A stretch of DNA of 64,000 nt from Bremerella cremea (GTDB lineage: Bacteria > Planctomycetota > Planctomycetia > Pirellulales > Pirellulaceae): positions 248,001 to 312,000 of the forward strand of contig NZ_QPEX01000024.1 in NCBI RefSeq assembly GCF_003335505.1, written 5' to 3'. Of this stretch, positions 18,823 through 28,134 are shown one piece after another. The notes beneath the pieces are model-generated. The model was given only the letters and a program-made list of their open reading frames with translations. It had not been told where the DNA came from and made no database searches. Numbering within the stretch: position 1 is the first letter of the stretch; every line of letters starts with the position of its first letter. A program made the translations under genes and the position numbers.

Positions 18823-20061
18823 ATGTCAGAACATTCGACGACGCAAGCCGTTGAATTCGAGCAAGTTCGTCCTAATCCTACTGAAGACGAAGCGGGCATA
18901 AGCCTTCCGCTAACGATTCTATGCGCCGCGACCGTCGGCTTGGTGGTGGGCAATCTCTATTATGCGCAACCTTTGTTAGCGGTGATTGCGGAAGACCTGG
19001 GTCTCTCCGAAGCTCAAGTGGGCGGAGCGGCCTCGTTCGGTATGCTGGCCCAAACAATCGGCATGTTATTCTTGCTTCCCTTGGGCGATGTCTATAATCG
19101 GCGTCCGTTCATCCTGGCCTCGGTGGCAGCCTCCGTCATTGCTCTGTTGGCGGTTTCGTTTTCTGATGGGATTGTCTGGTTCTCGCTGGCCTGTTTTGCG
19201 TTGGGCTTGTCGACGTTCGGCACCCACATGACGATCTCCTTGGCGGCCAGCCTGGCCCATCCGGCGAAGCGAGGCCAAGTGGTCGGCACGGTGTTCGGCG
19301 GGCTTTTGACCGGGCTTCTTTTATCGCGAACCGTCAGCGGTATGATAGGCTCGGCTTGGGGCTGGCGACCGGTTTATTATGTCGGGGCATCGGTGTTGAC
19401 CGTGCTGTTCTTTCTGCTGTGGGTGAAGTTACCCAACTCGGTTCCCCAGTCGCAGATGTCGTATCCGCGGTTACTTTGGTCGATGGTCAACTTGCTTCGC
19501 ACCCAGCCGGTATTGCGATTATCGTGTGCTTATGGTGCGGCGGCGTTTGCTTCGTTCAATGCCTTTTGGATCACGCTGGCCTTCCATCTCGAACGACCAC
19601 CCCTGGAACAAGGTAGCGATGTAGTCGGCATGCTGGGTCTGCTCGGGGTGGTCGGAGCATTGATCGCCGGACCAGTGGGCAAGCTGGCCGACATGTACGG
19701 CGCCCAGCGGATTCTTGCCACCTCGATGTTGCTCACGTTCGTCTCGTTCGCCATCTTCGGGCTAGGAGGCTATTCGTTGTGGGCTCTCTCGTTCGGAGTG
19801 ATCGTAATGGACCTGGGCATTCAAGCCATTCAGGTCAGCAACCAGGCTCAAATCTACAGTTTGATCCCGGAAGCCAGAAACCGCCTCGGCACGATTTACA
19901 TCGTTGTCTATTTCCTGGGAGGCACCATTGGCTCGGCGGTTGGCGTGTGGGCTTGGAGCCGCTTCGGCTGGCTAGGCGTTTGCACTAGCGGCGGCATCTT
20001 CATGGGCCTGGCCATTCTGGTCTACATCGGCCAGTGGCTGTATGGCCATCTGAAAAACTAG
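18823..20061 (+). CDS. MFS transporter (YgaY/arabinose efflux-like)
   Basis: A 412-residue MFS protein with about 12 helices. LGDVYNRRPFILASV (about residues 88-102) is the loop 2-3 motif, and the start GNLYYAQPLLAVIAEDLGLS is typical of the drug or sugar efflux branch. I chose the ATG at 18823; the alternative TTG at 18766 adds 19 residues that are not hydrophobic or conserved-looking. It is convergent with the HtrA-like gene, with 99 bases between stops. The substrate is unknown. Confidence 0.87.
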   Translation: MSEHSTTQAVEFEQVRPNPTEDEAGISLPLTILCAATVGLVVGNLYYAQPLLAVIAEDLGLSEAQVGGAASFGMLAQTIGMLFLLPLGDVYNRRPFILASVAASVIALLAVSFSDGIVWFSLACFALGLSTFGTHMTISLAASLAHPAKRGQVVGTVFGGLLTGLLLSRTVSGMIGSAWGWRPVYYVGASVLTVLFFLLWVKLPNSVPQSQMSYPRLLWSMVNLLRTQPVLRLSCAYGAAAFASFNAFWITLAFHLERPPLEQGSDVVGMLGLLGVVGALIAGPVGKLADMYGAQRILATSMLLTFVSFAIFGLGGYSLWALSFGVIVMDLGIQAIQVSNQAQIYSLIPEARNRLGTIYIVVYFLGGTIGSAVGVWAWSRFGWLGVCTSGGIFMGLAILVYIGQWLYGHLKN

Positions 20062-20160
20062 CAGAGGCAGGAGCAGGACTGGTTCGCTTGCTTTCGTCTG
20101 CTAGGCAAGCTTACGCAAACGAGCGTATTTCTTCCCGGTCACTTCGCACGATGCCGTGGG

Positions 20161-21258
20161 TTAGTTCTCGAACTGTTTTCGCGAGGCCAGACGGACGGTC
20201 TTTTCGATGAACTGGCCGTTGCGGTAGATTTCGACGCGGATATCTTCTTCCAGCGGGCAAAGGCTGACGATGTTGATCAGCTGTAGGTCGTCTTCCACTT
20301 CCTGGCCGTAGAACTTGGTAATCACGTCTCCTACTTCAATCATTGCGGCTTCCGCTGGTGAGCCAGGCGTGATTCCGCTGACCTTCGCTCCATGGGCCCG
20401 GAACAAACCAATCTTGCTGGCGGCGACTGCATCGAAATCGGCATCCATGCGGACACCAAAGAAGGCCCTTGCCACTTGGCCATGCTCTAGCAACTGCTGA
20501 GCGACGCTCAACGCGGCATGAATCGGAATGGCAAAGCCGATTCCATCGTTTCCGCCTGAGTTACTGGCAATCGCGGTGTTCAGCCCGATGACTTCTCCGC
20601 GTAGATTGATCAGCGGACCACCGCTATTGCCAGGATTGATCGCAGCATCGGTTTGAAAGAAGTTTTGCAGCTTCAAACCTTGTCGTCCCAACTGTAAGTT
20701 CCGGCGACCGACGGCACTGATAATTCCATAGGTGACCGTTTGGCTCAAACCGAAAGGGCTGCCCACGGCAAACACCTTCTCGCCGACTTCCACGCGCGAA
20801 CTATCACCTACTTCCGCTGGTATTAGTCGATCGGCCTCGACCTCGACCACGGCCACGTCGGTATCCCGGTCAGTCAGGACGCGTTTCGGCTTAATCTCGC
20901 GTCCATCTTCCAAATAGATCTTGATGCGCTCCAGCGGGGCTTGGTTAATCACGTGCCGATTGGTCAACACGAAATAGCTGTTGTTATGCTGGAAGATAAC
21001 CCCAGCCCCTGCTTCATCGACTTGATTGCTTGAAGCGTAGCCTGATTGATTGGCGGTGGTCGTTTCGATATGGACAATCGAAGGACGCACATACTTCACC
21101 ACGCGTTTCAGATGGTTGAGCTCGCGTTGCAGCAAGTCGGCTTCCGCCAAAATCTCTTGCCGCATCTCAGCCCGATTCTTCTGGGTTGTGGCCAAGTCTT
21201 GGGCAACCGCGATATTACCGCAGATCAACAAGAGCGTAAGAGTTACGAGAGTGCGCAT
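20161..21258 (-). CDS. HtrA/DegP-like serine protease with PDZ domain
   Basis: This 365-residue exported protease has a signal peptide (MRTLVTLTLLLICGNIAVAQ), a trypsin-like domain with the triad in VLTNRHVINQ (His), DRDTDVAVVEVE (Asp) and INPGNSGGPLIN (Ser), and one C-terminal PDZ domain (about residues 265-355, GITPGSPAEAAMIEVGDVI). It would act in periplasmic protein quality control. The ATG at 21258 gives the signal peptide; an upstream ATG at 21315 adds 19 polar residues. A helical region between signal peptide and protease domain (RAEMRQEILAEADLLQRELN) is not part of the usual core. Confidence 0.92.
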   Translation of the reverse strand: MRTLVTLTLLLICGNIAVAQDLATTQKNRAEMRQEILAEADLLQRELNHLKRVVKYVRPSIVHIETTTANQSGYASSNQVDEAGAGVIFQHNNSYFVLTNRHVINQAPLERIKIYLEDGREIKPKRVLTDRDTDVAVVEVEADRLIPAEVGDSSRVEVGEKVFAVGSPFGLSQTVTYGIISAVGRRNLQLGRQGLKLQNFFQTDAAINPGNSGGPLINLRGEVIGLNTAIASNSGGNDGIGFAIPIHAALSVAQQLLEHGQVARAFFGVRMDADFDAVAASKIGLFRAHGAKVSGITPGSPAEAAMIEVGDVITKFYGQEVEDDLQLINIVSLCPLEEDIRVEIYRNGQFIEKTVRLASRKQFEN

Positions 21259-21345
21259 CGCATCAATACCATAACCGGGGGAGTTTTGGGATGAGTTCGT
21301 CATGAATCCCATCACACCAGTTAGATCGTGCTAGCAGCCGGGCCG

Positions 21346-21382
21346 AGAAAAGAAAAACGGGACGAGTTTGACTTCGTCCCGT
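21346..21382 (-). terminator. intrinsic terminator after dksA/traR-like gene
   Basis: A perfect 9-bp stem (21357-21365 with 21374-21382, loop of 8) is followed on the minus strand by TTTTTCTTTT, downstream of the zinc-finger gene. Confidence 0.88.
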
Positions 21383-21412
21383 GGAAAGTATGCGGATTGT
21401 GCCGGCTGTGCA

Positions 21413-21817
21413 TTAGTTGACGGCCTGGGTGTCGTCTGTCTGAGCCCAGCTGACGCCATCGGGGCCGAGTTCTTCCAGTTCACGTTGGCACTTGATGCAA
21501 AGCGTTGCATAAGGCAGCGCTTGCAGACGTGCGATCGGAATGGTCGTGTTGCAACCTTCGCACTCGCCGTATTTGCCTTCTTTGATTCGCTCGAGCGCCG
21601 TGTCGATGCTAGCCAACTCACGGCTTTCAACTTCGGCCAATTGCGAACTTAGTTCGTCCTGGACCGAGTCGAGCGCGAAGTCAACCACGTCGCCAGAGGT
21701 CTGCTCAAGTTCTTTTAATAGACTCAAGTCTCCCGCGAGTGCCTTTCGCAAGGCATCGCGACGGCGGAGCAGAATCTCCTTTATCTTGCTTATGAACTCG
21801 TCTCGTGAACGTGCCAT
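21413..21817 (-). CDS. TraR/DksA family zinc-finger protein
   Basis: This 134-residue protein has an N-terminal coiled-coil region (about 5-80) and a C4 zinc finger with Cys86, Cys89, Cys107 and Cys110 (CEGC and CIKC), the dksA/traR layout. DksA homologues enter the RNA polymerase secondary channel. The tip residues of E. coli DksA (DxxDxA) are present in altered form (DFALDSVQDE), so a direct DksA role is plausible but not certain. It has its own terminator and a long, apparently gene-free upstream region. Confidence 0.88.
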   Translation of the reverse strand: MARSRDEFISKIKEILLRRRDALRKALAGDLSLLKELEQTSGDVVDFALDSVQDELSSQLAEVESRELASIDTALERIKEGKYGECEGCNTTIPIARLQALPYATLCIKCQRELEELGPDGVSWAQTDDTQAVN

Positions 21818-22414
21818 GATGTCACCTTAGGAGCAGGAAAGTCGTATTTTTAGCGATTCGTGTCGCCCCTGCCTAGTATTTAAAATGGAATGCAAAGTCT
21901 TTGATTCTCAGTCTTGACCTTGCCCCCCTTAGTGGCGGGCAAACCTTCTTCTCATTGACGTAACGAAACTATAGTACGCCGTAGGAATAGTATCTGGAAA
22001 TTTTTTCCTCCGTTTTACGTTTTCAAGTTGACTACTGGGAATTCGGCTAACTCGTTCCCAGAAATCACCTTAAGAAGTTCTATCAGCAGAACGGTGGTCT
22101 CTCTTAGTGATACGTACGACGGTCGCATTTTGATCTTGAGACACTTCCCCCCATGAAAAAATAACTTCCAGAGGGTGAAAAAGGGCACTTTCGGCGCAAT
22201 CGGTAGATCGACATTTTCCACAAAAAAGCCTATCGAAACTGCTCCGTTTAGTTCTTTTTAAGGCTGAAAATCTCTCTTTTTCGGTTTTTGACCACCGGGC
22301 TCCTGTGACCTATATGCCTTAGTCAGATAGGTACTTGCCTGAAATTCTTGCGCAATTTTGTTTGTATTCCAAGACTTCAGGCCGGCCTAAGCCCCCACTT
22401 CTTGAAATAAAACC
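21818..22414. other. long AT-richer intergenic region
   Basis: About 597 bases separate the zinc-finger gene from the FHA gene, the longest gene-free stretch here outside the accessory region. It is visibly richer in A and T than the neighbours. A 68-codon minus-strand frame at 22015-22221 has no ribosome binding site or recognisable domain, and I do not call it. Divergent promoters must be here. I see no tRNA, known riboswitch or clear palindromic operator. Confidence 0.5.
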
Positions 22415-24784
22415 ATGGTCAAAAACAACACCACGCCAACCCAGCACAAAGCTTCCAAGCTACTTGGCCAAGCTACTGCGCCGTTGGTTTTAAAGGTGGA
22501 AGGTACCGAACGAGACGGGCAGGTCATTCGGGTTCATTCTCCTAAATGCCTCGTCGGTTCCGGCGTGGATTGTCAATTACGCTTGGTTGCCGCGGATATC
22601 ATGCCCAAGCACTGTGTCATATATCGCGGCGAAAGTGGCATGATTGTTAAATCATGGACACGCGATACGCGCATCAACGGCAGCACCATTTCGGAAGCTT
22701 GGCTACGGATCGGCGATCACCTCAGCCTGGGGAGTTTGAGTTTTGAAGTTTTGGGCATCCCGAGTGATGCTCCGCAAACCGAAACACTCAACACGGCGGA
22801 ACGCGATCGAGCGAACCGCCAACAGCGGCGGCGAGCGCATCGACGGATTCGAAACCTGCTCGATATTGTCCGCCAACACAAGACAAGCTTTAGCAGCTTA
22901 CAAGCCAAGCTCGACGAAACGCAACAACTAGTCGATTCCCTTCTTTCGCGTGAAGAACAATCTTCGGAAGCAATTAAGGAAGTAGAACTAGGTCTGCGTC
23001 AACAACATAGCGAAACCCGCAAGCGCAAGAACCAACGTGTCCGCAGTGTCGTTAATCATGTACGCGAGCTGGTTCGTAGCAACCAACAACTGCAGGACGA
23101 ACTGCGCGAACAGCTGGAAGTCAAACAAAACCATCTCAACGAAGTGCGTCACGAACTGAATTCGACCGCCGCCGAAACGGAAGCCGAACGTTCGCAACGC
23201 CGTCTGCTGGAAGTCGATTTACGTGAAACGGAAGAGACCGTTACGCACCTGAAAGAGCAAGCCAACGAACTTCAATCGCGTGCCGATTTACTACGAAAGC
23301 GTTGGCAATCAGCTCGCCACAATGGACGTTCGCGCGTCAAGACAATCTTATCGCACTTACGCACGGTGCGCGACCATCTTTCGCAACTCGATTCATCGCA
23401 GGCCAACGCAGATGAGCACGAGGACGCAACCTTAGCAGAGCTTCGCTTGGCTTATGATGATGCCCTGCGAGAACTGCAGGCAAATCGAGATTCGCTGAAA
23501 GAAGCCGAAAGCGAGTTGGCTTGGTCGCAAGCGGAATTGGAACAGAGTCAACAACAAGCTGACGAACTGACCGGCAAGATCCGCGAACTGGAAGAAGAGC
23601 TGGCTGCGGCCCGTCAACAGCAGGCCGAAGTCGCCCAAACGTTGGCGGCCACACCTTCCGTTCCGCAGCCCAATCCTGCCCAACAAGAAGAAATCGATCG
23701 TCTACGTACGCAGCTCGAAGAACAAACACAATTGGGCGATCGCTTGCAGGTTCAATTAGACGAACTACGTGAGCAGAACGTTGAATTACAACAAACGATC
23801 TCCTCACAAATCGCCACCGAAGAAGACCTACAGCAACGCCTGGAAGAGGCTCAGCTAGCCTCGGCAGAACTACGGCGCCAACTCGGAGAAGAACAACCAG
23901 CAGAAACCGAACCGTCCGAATTGGAATCAACACCCTCCGAGGAAGACGAATGCTCGGCACTGGAACATCTCCGCTCGATGGGAATCTTGCGGGATACGAC
24001 GGTTGAAGAAGAAGACGACGTTGCCCCATCATCCTCTGAGAATTCCCCCGAAGAAGAAAATGAGCCGGATGCTGCTGAAACGGCTTCTTCCCATTCGAGT
24101 ACGGGATTAAGCAGCTTTCCGAACTTTAAATTTGACGAGGACGAGGTGACACCAGAAGAAGAGCCGGTGAGCTCTTCGCACGAAACCGTGCATTCGCCTC
24201 CAACGTTCGCCGACCATGACCCCCATGCCGACGACCGGGAAGCAATCGATTCGTACATGCAGAGTCTCTTGCAGCGAATGCGAGCCAAGCACGCCGGCAG
24301 CGAACCGCATTCCGAAGAGAAAGCTTCAAGCTCCGTAGCTTCTCCCGCCCAACCGCCAGTGGAACCGGAGCCGGAGCTAAGGACGCCCATCTCGCACGAA
24401 GAATTTGTCCCCTCTCGTTTCGCGCCAGAACAGACGTCCGATATCCGCAAGCTGCGAGAATTAGCCAACGAAACCGCTCAAGCTGCAATCGACTCGGCCA
24501 CCGTCAACCGTTGGGAGCTTCTCTGTCGCTCGAAGCTCGGGGTTTCCCTGCTGGCCCTGGCCACTGGGCTGGTGCTGAATTACATGTCGCCCAGTTATCT
24601 TAGCATCCAATTTACCGGTGCCTGCTTGGCCTATGTTGTGACCGTGTTCTGGTGGCTGCAATCAGCCGTCATCTATCAACACGTCAAGAACCATCGCAAG
24701 GAACGACTCGAAAAGCGATTTCAAGACGAGATCATCACCGCACACGGGCTCTCAGATAACTCCGTGCCAAGCGATTCCCAATAG
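22415..24784 (+). CDS. FHA-domain protein with long coiled coil and C-terminal membrane anchor
   Basis: The 789-residue protein has four parts. An FHA phosphothreonine-binding domain lies at about 25-115 (CLVGSGVDCQLRL, then MPKHCVIYRGESGMIVKS and TRINGSTI, with the usual G, S/H and N positions). A very long Gln/Glu-rich coiled coil follows at about 130-490. Then comes an acidic, low-complexity Ser/Glu/Pro linker (about 490-680). Two hydrophobic helices (about 706-724 and 730-755) anchor it in the membrane near the C-terminus. It looks like a scaffold reading Ser/Thr kinase signals, in keeping with the large kinase sets of planctomycetes. No kinase is adjacent. Its exact role is unknown. Confidence 0.82.
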   Translation: MVKNNTTPTQHKASKLLGQATAPLVLKVEGTERDGQVIRVHSPKCLVGSGVDCQLRLVAADIMPKHCVIYRGESGMIVKSWTRDTRINGSTISEAWLRIGDHLSLGSLSFEVLGIPSDAPQTETLNTAERDRANRQQRRRAHRRIRNLLDIVRQHKTSFSSLQAKLDETQQLVDSLLSREEQSSEAIKEVELGLRQQHSETRKRKNQRVRSVVNHVRELVRSNQQLQDELREQLEVKQNHLNEVRHELNSTAAETEAERSQRRLLEVDLRETEETVTHLKEQANELQSRADLLRKRWQSARHNGRSRVKTILSHLRTVRDHLSQLDSSQANADEHEDATLAELRLAYDDALRELQANRDSLKEAESELAWSQAELEQSQQQADELTGKIRELEEELAAARQQQAEVAQTLAATPSVPQPNPAQQEEIDRLRTQLEEQTQLGDRLQVQLDELREQNVELQQTISSQIATEEDLQQRLEEAQLASAELRRQLGEEQPAETEPSELESTPSEEDECSALEHLRSMGILRDTTVEEEDDVAPSSSENSPEEENEPDAAETASSHSSTGLSSFPNFKFDEDEVTPEEEPVSSSHETVHSPPTFADHDPHADDREAIDSYMQSLLQRMRAKHAGSEPHSEEKASSSVASPAQPPVEPEPELRTPISHEEFVPSRFAPEQTSDIRKLRELANETAQAAIDSATVNRWELLCRSKLGVSLLALATGLVLNYMSPSYLSIQFTGACLAYVVTVFWWLQSAVIYQHVKNHRKERLEKRFQDEIITAHGLSDNSVPSDSQ

Positions 24785-24809
24785 ATACGCAAAGAACGAA
24801 ACCCAACGT

Positions 24810-25496
24810 TTAAGTGCCACGGACGTTGCCGAACCATTCAATTTGGCGACGATGACACACGGTTAAGCCATGCGTTTTGGCCCATGGCTCTAACCAAGTT
24901 CCAATGGCCTCCAACTGGGAAACTTCGATCCCTTGCGGCATGACAAACACCCGTTCCCGTTCCACGCCGGGTAGCAAGCTCAGGTATTGCAACACTTCAT
25001 CGCAATCGGTCTGCCGATCGATCACAAACTTCAGCTGGTAGGGAAACTCGTCCAGCAAGCGTTGGACGACATCCATTTGCTGGCGGGTTTGTTCGTGACG
25101 CCGGCTCCAACGGGGATAAGTTTCCGCATCTGGAGTCGAGTTAGAGAGTTTCGGGCTCAGCGACATCAAATCGCAAACCAACGGCAAATACAACGTACCA
25201 GCAGTTTCCACCGTAATGTGCCGCCCGGACTTCCGAATTCCTTCGCACAGCGGAATGAGTTCCGCGAACAACATCGGCTCGCCGCCGGTCAGCACCACGT
25301 TGGAAACGTCTAGCAGTTCGATACGTCCCAGAATTTCTGCTACGGAAAGATCTTCCCCTTCCGGGTTCCAGGAAGCATGCGGCGTATCGCAAAACCAACA
25401 GCGCAGATTACACCCACTCGCCCGCACAAACGTGCTCGGTTCGCCGGTAAGCAGGCCTTCGCCTTGAATAGATGGATAGATTTCAGCAATACGCAC
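24810..25496 (-). CDS. queE: 7-carboxy-7-deazaguanine synthase (radical SAM)
   Basis: QueE converts 6-carboxytetrahydropterin to 7-carboxy-7-deazaguanine for queuosine. The radical SAM cysteines are in CNLRCWFCDTPHASW, preceded by EIYPSIQGEG and followed by VVLTGGEPML, all QueE hallmarks. A GTG at 25496 (VRIAEIYPSIQGEG, 228 residues) matches family length; a longer frame from 25577 would add 27 residues with no family resemblance. It is divergent from queF, with about 290 bases between, which places two steps of one pathway head to head. No queC or queD is in the window. Confidence 0.93.
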   Translation of the reverse strand: MRIAEIYPSIQGEGLLTGEPSTFVRASGCNLRCWFCDTPHASWNPEGEDLSVAEILGRIELLDVSNVVLTGGEPMLFAELIPLCEGIRKSGRHITVETAGTLYLPLVCDLMSLSPKLSNSTPDAETYPRWSRRHEQTRQQMDVVQRLLDEFPYQLKFVIDRQTDCDEVLQYLSLLPGVERERVFVMPQGIEVSQLEAIGTWLEPWAKTHGLTVCHRRQIEWFGNVRGT

Positions 25497-25771
25497 AGCA
25501 GAACACTCTGAAAGTCCGTCAGCAGGGCCGCAACCAGGCAATCGGTGGGGATTCGCCCAAAGGCCAAGCAAGATCACGGCGAGGAATCACGATCGATCTG
25601 GCAGTTGGTTCCTAGACCGAATTGCCCAGAAATAGGTTCGGGACAGGCCAGGCGAGATGCTTAAACCACTCGGTTTTCCGCATTTCAGCTGTCCCTTTCC
25701 TCCCAGCGATGTCCATGTCTGGCCTAGCCATAAGCGCTAGGACACCCCAAAATAACAGTTTACCATCCAGC

Positions 25772-25777
25772 AAGGAG
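25772..25777 (+). promoter_or_regulatory. ribosome binding site deciding GTG start of queF
   Basis: AAGGAG lies 9 bases before the GTG at 25787 and selects it over the in-frame upstream codons at 25622 and 25709. Confidence 0.75.
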
Positions 25778-25786
25778 TTTCGGACC

Positions 25787-26170
25787 GTGCCAGAAGACTT
25801 TCGTGCAATTCTTGAAACCTTCGAGAACCAACACCCGCAGCGAGATTACGAGATCGAAATTAGCGTGCCTGAGTTCACCTCGGTTTGCCCCAAGACCGGC
25901 CAACCCGATTTCGGCACCATCACCATTTCGTACATCCCGGAATCGCTTTGCGTGGAACTGAAAAGCCTGAAGATGTACATGCAGGCCTTCCGCAATCAGG
26001 GGATCTTCTACGAAAACGTAACCAACGAAATCCTAAACGACCTCGTCGCCGCCATGCAGCCCCGCTGGATGCAAGTTCGCGCTGAATTCACCCCGCGTGG
26101 CGGTATCAGTTCGACCATCACCGTCGAACATTACAACGAGACGCCCCCGGATGAACTGCAGGTGATTTAG
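25787..26170 (+). CDS. queF: NADPH-dependent 7-cyano-7-deazaguanine reductase
   Basis: The 127-residue protein reduces preQ0 to preQ1 in queuosine synthesis. The catalytic cysteine is in [16 protein letters not shown], and the family motif with [16 protein letters not shown] binds NADPH. It is a short, unimodular QueF. From the GTG at 25787 the length fits this subfamily; the 55 residues that an earlier start would add show no domain. It is divergent from queE. Confidence 0.95.
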   Translation: MPEDFRAILETFENQHPQRDYEIEISVPEFTSVCPKTGQPDFGTITISYIPESLCVELKSLKMYMQAFRNQGIFYENVTNEILNDLVAAMQPRWMQVRAEFTPRGGISSTITVEHYNETPPDELQVI

Positions 26171-26239
26171 TTCAACGAAAATTGCCTTGAATACGAGGTG
26201 CTTGCCTCGCCAAGTAGTTCGCCGAAGCAAAGCCGCAGG

Positions 26240-26761
26240 ATGACTTCATTGCGTCACGATTTTGTATTTCGTCTACTTCTTCTGGTACTTCTCGCATGGG
26301 TGGTTCCTGGCTGCCAACCACAGTCAGAGGAACTTACCCATGCCAAGAGGCTCTTGCGCATCTCGCAAGGCCTAACCAAATCAGGCGAGCGAACTGGGGT
26401 CGTAACCCAACCTTGGTTCCAGGGCCAGAAAATCGATCTCGCCGAGCTTGATCAAGCACTAGCCAAAGGAAAACAAGATATCCTGCAAGTAAGAAAAGAA
26501 TTCGAACTTGTTAGCGTTCCAGATACGCCAAAGTCTCGGCACTTCTCGAAGCTTGTAGGAGAATACATCGATTGGCAAATTGACGTCGCTTTGCCCGCCT
26601 TCCAAGAAGTCGCCGACTTAATCAAGCAAGAGAATCCCGCCTCCCCTGCCACCAGGCAGCATGTGATGGAACTATTAATCACGATGAATGACAATGAGAG
26701 GGCGAGGAAGCGCGAAATCAATGCCCAAGCGAGAGCCATGGGTGCGTCTATCCAACACTAA
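26240..26761 (+). CDS. putative lipoprotein, unknown function
   Basis: This 173-residue protein has an N-terminal basic region, a hydrophobic stretch (about 10-22) and a lipobox-like VVPGCQPQ, so it is probably a lipoprotein of the inner or outer membrane. The rest is mostly helical and charged (many Lys, Arg, Glu), without a motif I can name. It is 69 bases after queF on the same strand, perhaps co-transcribed. I chose the ATG at 26240 over one at 26198 because the latter only adds a polar leader. Confidence 0.6.
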   Translation: MTSLRHDFVFRLLLLVLLAWVVPGCQPQSEELTHAKRLLRISQGLTKSGERTGVVTQPWFQGQKIDLAELDQALAKGKQDILQVRKEFELVSVPDTPKSRHFSKLVGEYIDWQIDVALPAFQEVADLIKQENPASPATRQHVMELLITMNDNERARKREINAQARAMGASIQH

Positions 26762-26773
26762 GCAACTATTGGC

Positions 26774-26880
26774 TTATTGAGGTCTGCGCCATCCATTCAA
26801 TAGGGGCGACCAACGGAAGCATCCGGATTCGTGGCAAATTAGTCCGTTGCCACGTTGGATTTTCGGCGCAGACATCCATA
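26774..26880 (+). repeat. 107-bp MITE-like dispersed repeat, copy A
   Basis: This element shares long near-identical blocks with the reverse complement of 40642-40748, over 107 bp in both copies. Imperfect terminal inverted repeats (GAGGTCTGCGC near the start, GCGCAGACATC near the end) flank it, and an internal hairpin with arms GTGGCAA and TTGCCAC at about 26831-26853 is conserved. It sits between the 3' ends of two genes that face each other. It encodes no protein, so it is a non-autonomous mobile or REP-type element rather than an insertion sequence. Confidence 0.8.
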
Positions 26881-26916
26881 CACTGTGCCATGCAAGGAAC
26901 GCAGATGAATGTTTAT

Positions 26917-27576
26917 TTAAGCCGCTTTCAATTGCGGCAGCCGCTGGTCGGTTTGTAAGTCCGTGAATAAGACGCCCAAACAACGGACACTCTTGCCCCA
27001 GTCGAAAGCCTGACCAGGGATGTTGGTGGCGGCGGTGACGAGGGTACCTTGTTCTTGTTGGACAAGCCGGACTTTCAACTCTCCCTTCATCGCCCAGACC
27101 GACGATGGAAGTTCCGCTGCGATCGCACAGCCATCGCGATGCTGTTCGACCTCTTCCAGATTCTGCTTATTGCGTGCCAGCGAACACATCGTGCGAGCAA
27201 TGGCTACGCCAATCGGCACCGGTAATACTTCGCTACGCTCCTTGCCAGTTCGCACGCCCCACGAAGCCCACAACGGTTGAGCAATTGCAGCTAGGCCTGA
27301 ATACGACACACCGACCGGAACAACCTTGTCGACGATATCGAAAAACTGTTCGGCTGAAAGCCCTGGGCATGCTTGCTTCGCATGGCTGGCAATGACAGCA
27401 CGTACTTCCTTCACGGCAACCACATTCTCGTAGCTCGGATCGAACTCCCAGGCGAGCGTGGCGGATACCAACGAATCTTCATCCGCCGTAACCACTTCCG
27501 CTTCCCCATGAAGCGAGCTACCGCATTGAAAGCAAAAATTACCGCTCGCTTTAACCCCACAGTGGGAACAGAACAT
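26917..27576 (-). CDS. zinc-ribbon protein, unknown C-terminal domain
   Basis: The 219-residue protein begins with a double-CxxC zinc ribbon (MFCSHCGVKASGNFCFQCG), as in the zinc_ribbon_2 family. The rest (about 40-215) is a mixed helix-strand domain without a motif I recognise. It is cytoplasmic by lack of signal or membrane segments. It lies 102 bases upstream (on the opposite strand side) of the deaminase gene in the same orientation as it. The function is unknown. Confidence 0.65.
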   Translation of the reverse strand: MFCSHCGVKASGNFCFQCGSSLHGEAEVVTADEDSLVSATLAWEFDPSYENVVAVKEVRAVIASHAKQACPGLSAEQFFDIVDKVVPVGVSYSGLAAIAQPLWASWGVRTGKERSEVLPVPIGVAIARTMCSLARNKQNLEEVEQHRDGCAIAAELPSSVWAMKGELKVRLVQQEQGTLVTAATNIPGQAFDWGKSVRCLGVLFTDLQTDQRLPQLKAA

Positions 27577-27678
27577 CCTTGTTCTCCTTGCGCGAAACCG
27601 ATCGTAGAAAACACCCAGGCCGTATGTTTTATCGGTCAGAAACGACCATTCATTCAGTACGAGTGGGGGATGTCTGCT

Positions 27679-28134
27679 TTATTGAAGACCATTCCAATGA
27701 GCGAACAACTCTAAGCATTCGTTCCGCATCAAATTCGGTACCAGCGTAGGGCTCCCCTCCCCTGCTTCTGGCAGCTGATACGTGGGAAAGTTTAACTCGC
27801 TAAAGCCTGCCAAGGTGGCGTCGGCAGTTGTGGCCCCAAAATAGACTTTCTCTACCCGGGCCCAGCAAAGCGCTGCGGTACACATCGGACAAGGTTCGCA
27901 TGTCGTGGCCACAATTGCGCCTTCCAAGTACGGGCTCCGCACAATCTTGCCCGCTTCTCGCAAAGCGTTCACCTCGGCATGGGCGGTGATATCGATCGAT
28001 TCCCAAACCGTATTATGGGCAACAGCAATTAACTCGCCGTTTAATGCAATCGCGCAGCCGAACGGTGTTTGTCCTTTGCCGATGCCTTGTCGGCAGATAT
28101 CAATCGCCAATGCCATCAACTCTTCCGGTGTCAT
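27679..28134 (-). CDS. nucleoside/cytidine-type deaminase (zinc-dependent)
   Basis: This 151-residue enzyme has the deaminase zinc motifs HAEVNALREAG (His ligand and catalytic Glu) and EPCPMCTAALCWA (two Cys ligands). The spacing and the aromatic/alanine region after PCPMC fit the guanine deaminase or tRNA-adenosine/CMP deaminase group. An ATG at 28134 is preceded by AAGG at 8 bases. The exact substrate (guanine, cytosine or tRNA adenosine) is not decided by sequence alone. Confidence 0.85.
   Translation of the reverse strand: MTPEELMALAIDICRQGIGKGQTPFGCAIALNGELIAVAHNTVWESIDITAHAEVNALREAGKIVRSPYLEGAIVATTCEPCPMCTAALCWARVEKVYFGATTADATLAGFSELNFPTYQLPEAGEGSPTLVPNLMRNECLELFAHWNGLQ

Noticed and set aside
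22015..22221. 68-codon minus frame in the long intergenic region
   Set aside because: No ribosome binding site, odd composition, and no resemblance to any family.
23337..24032. 231-codon minus-strand frame inside the FHA gene
   Set aside because: It is antisense to the coiled-coil region, whose repeated codons create long open frames; it has no ribosome binding site or domain.
25497..25786. preQ1 riboswitch between queE and queF
   Set aside because: I could not find the class I or II core motif; a covariance search would be needed to settle it.
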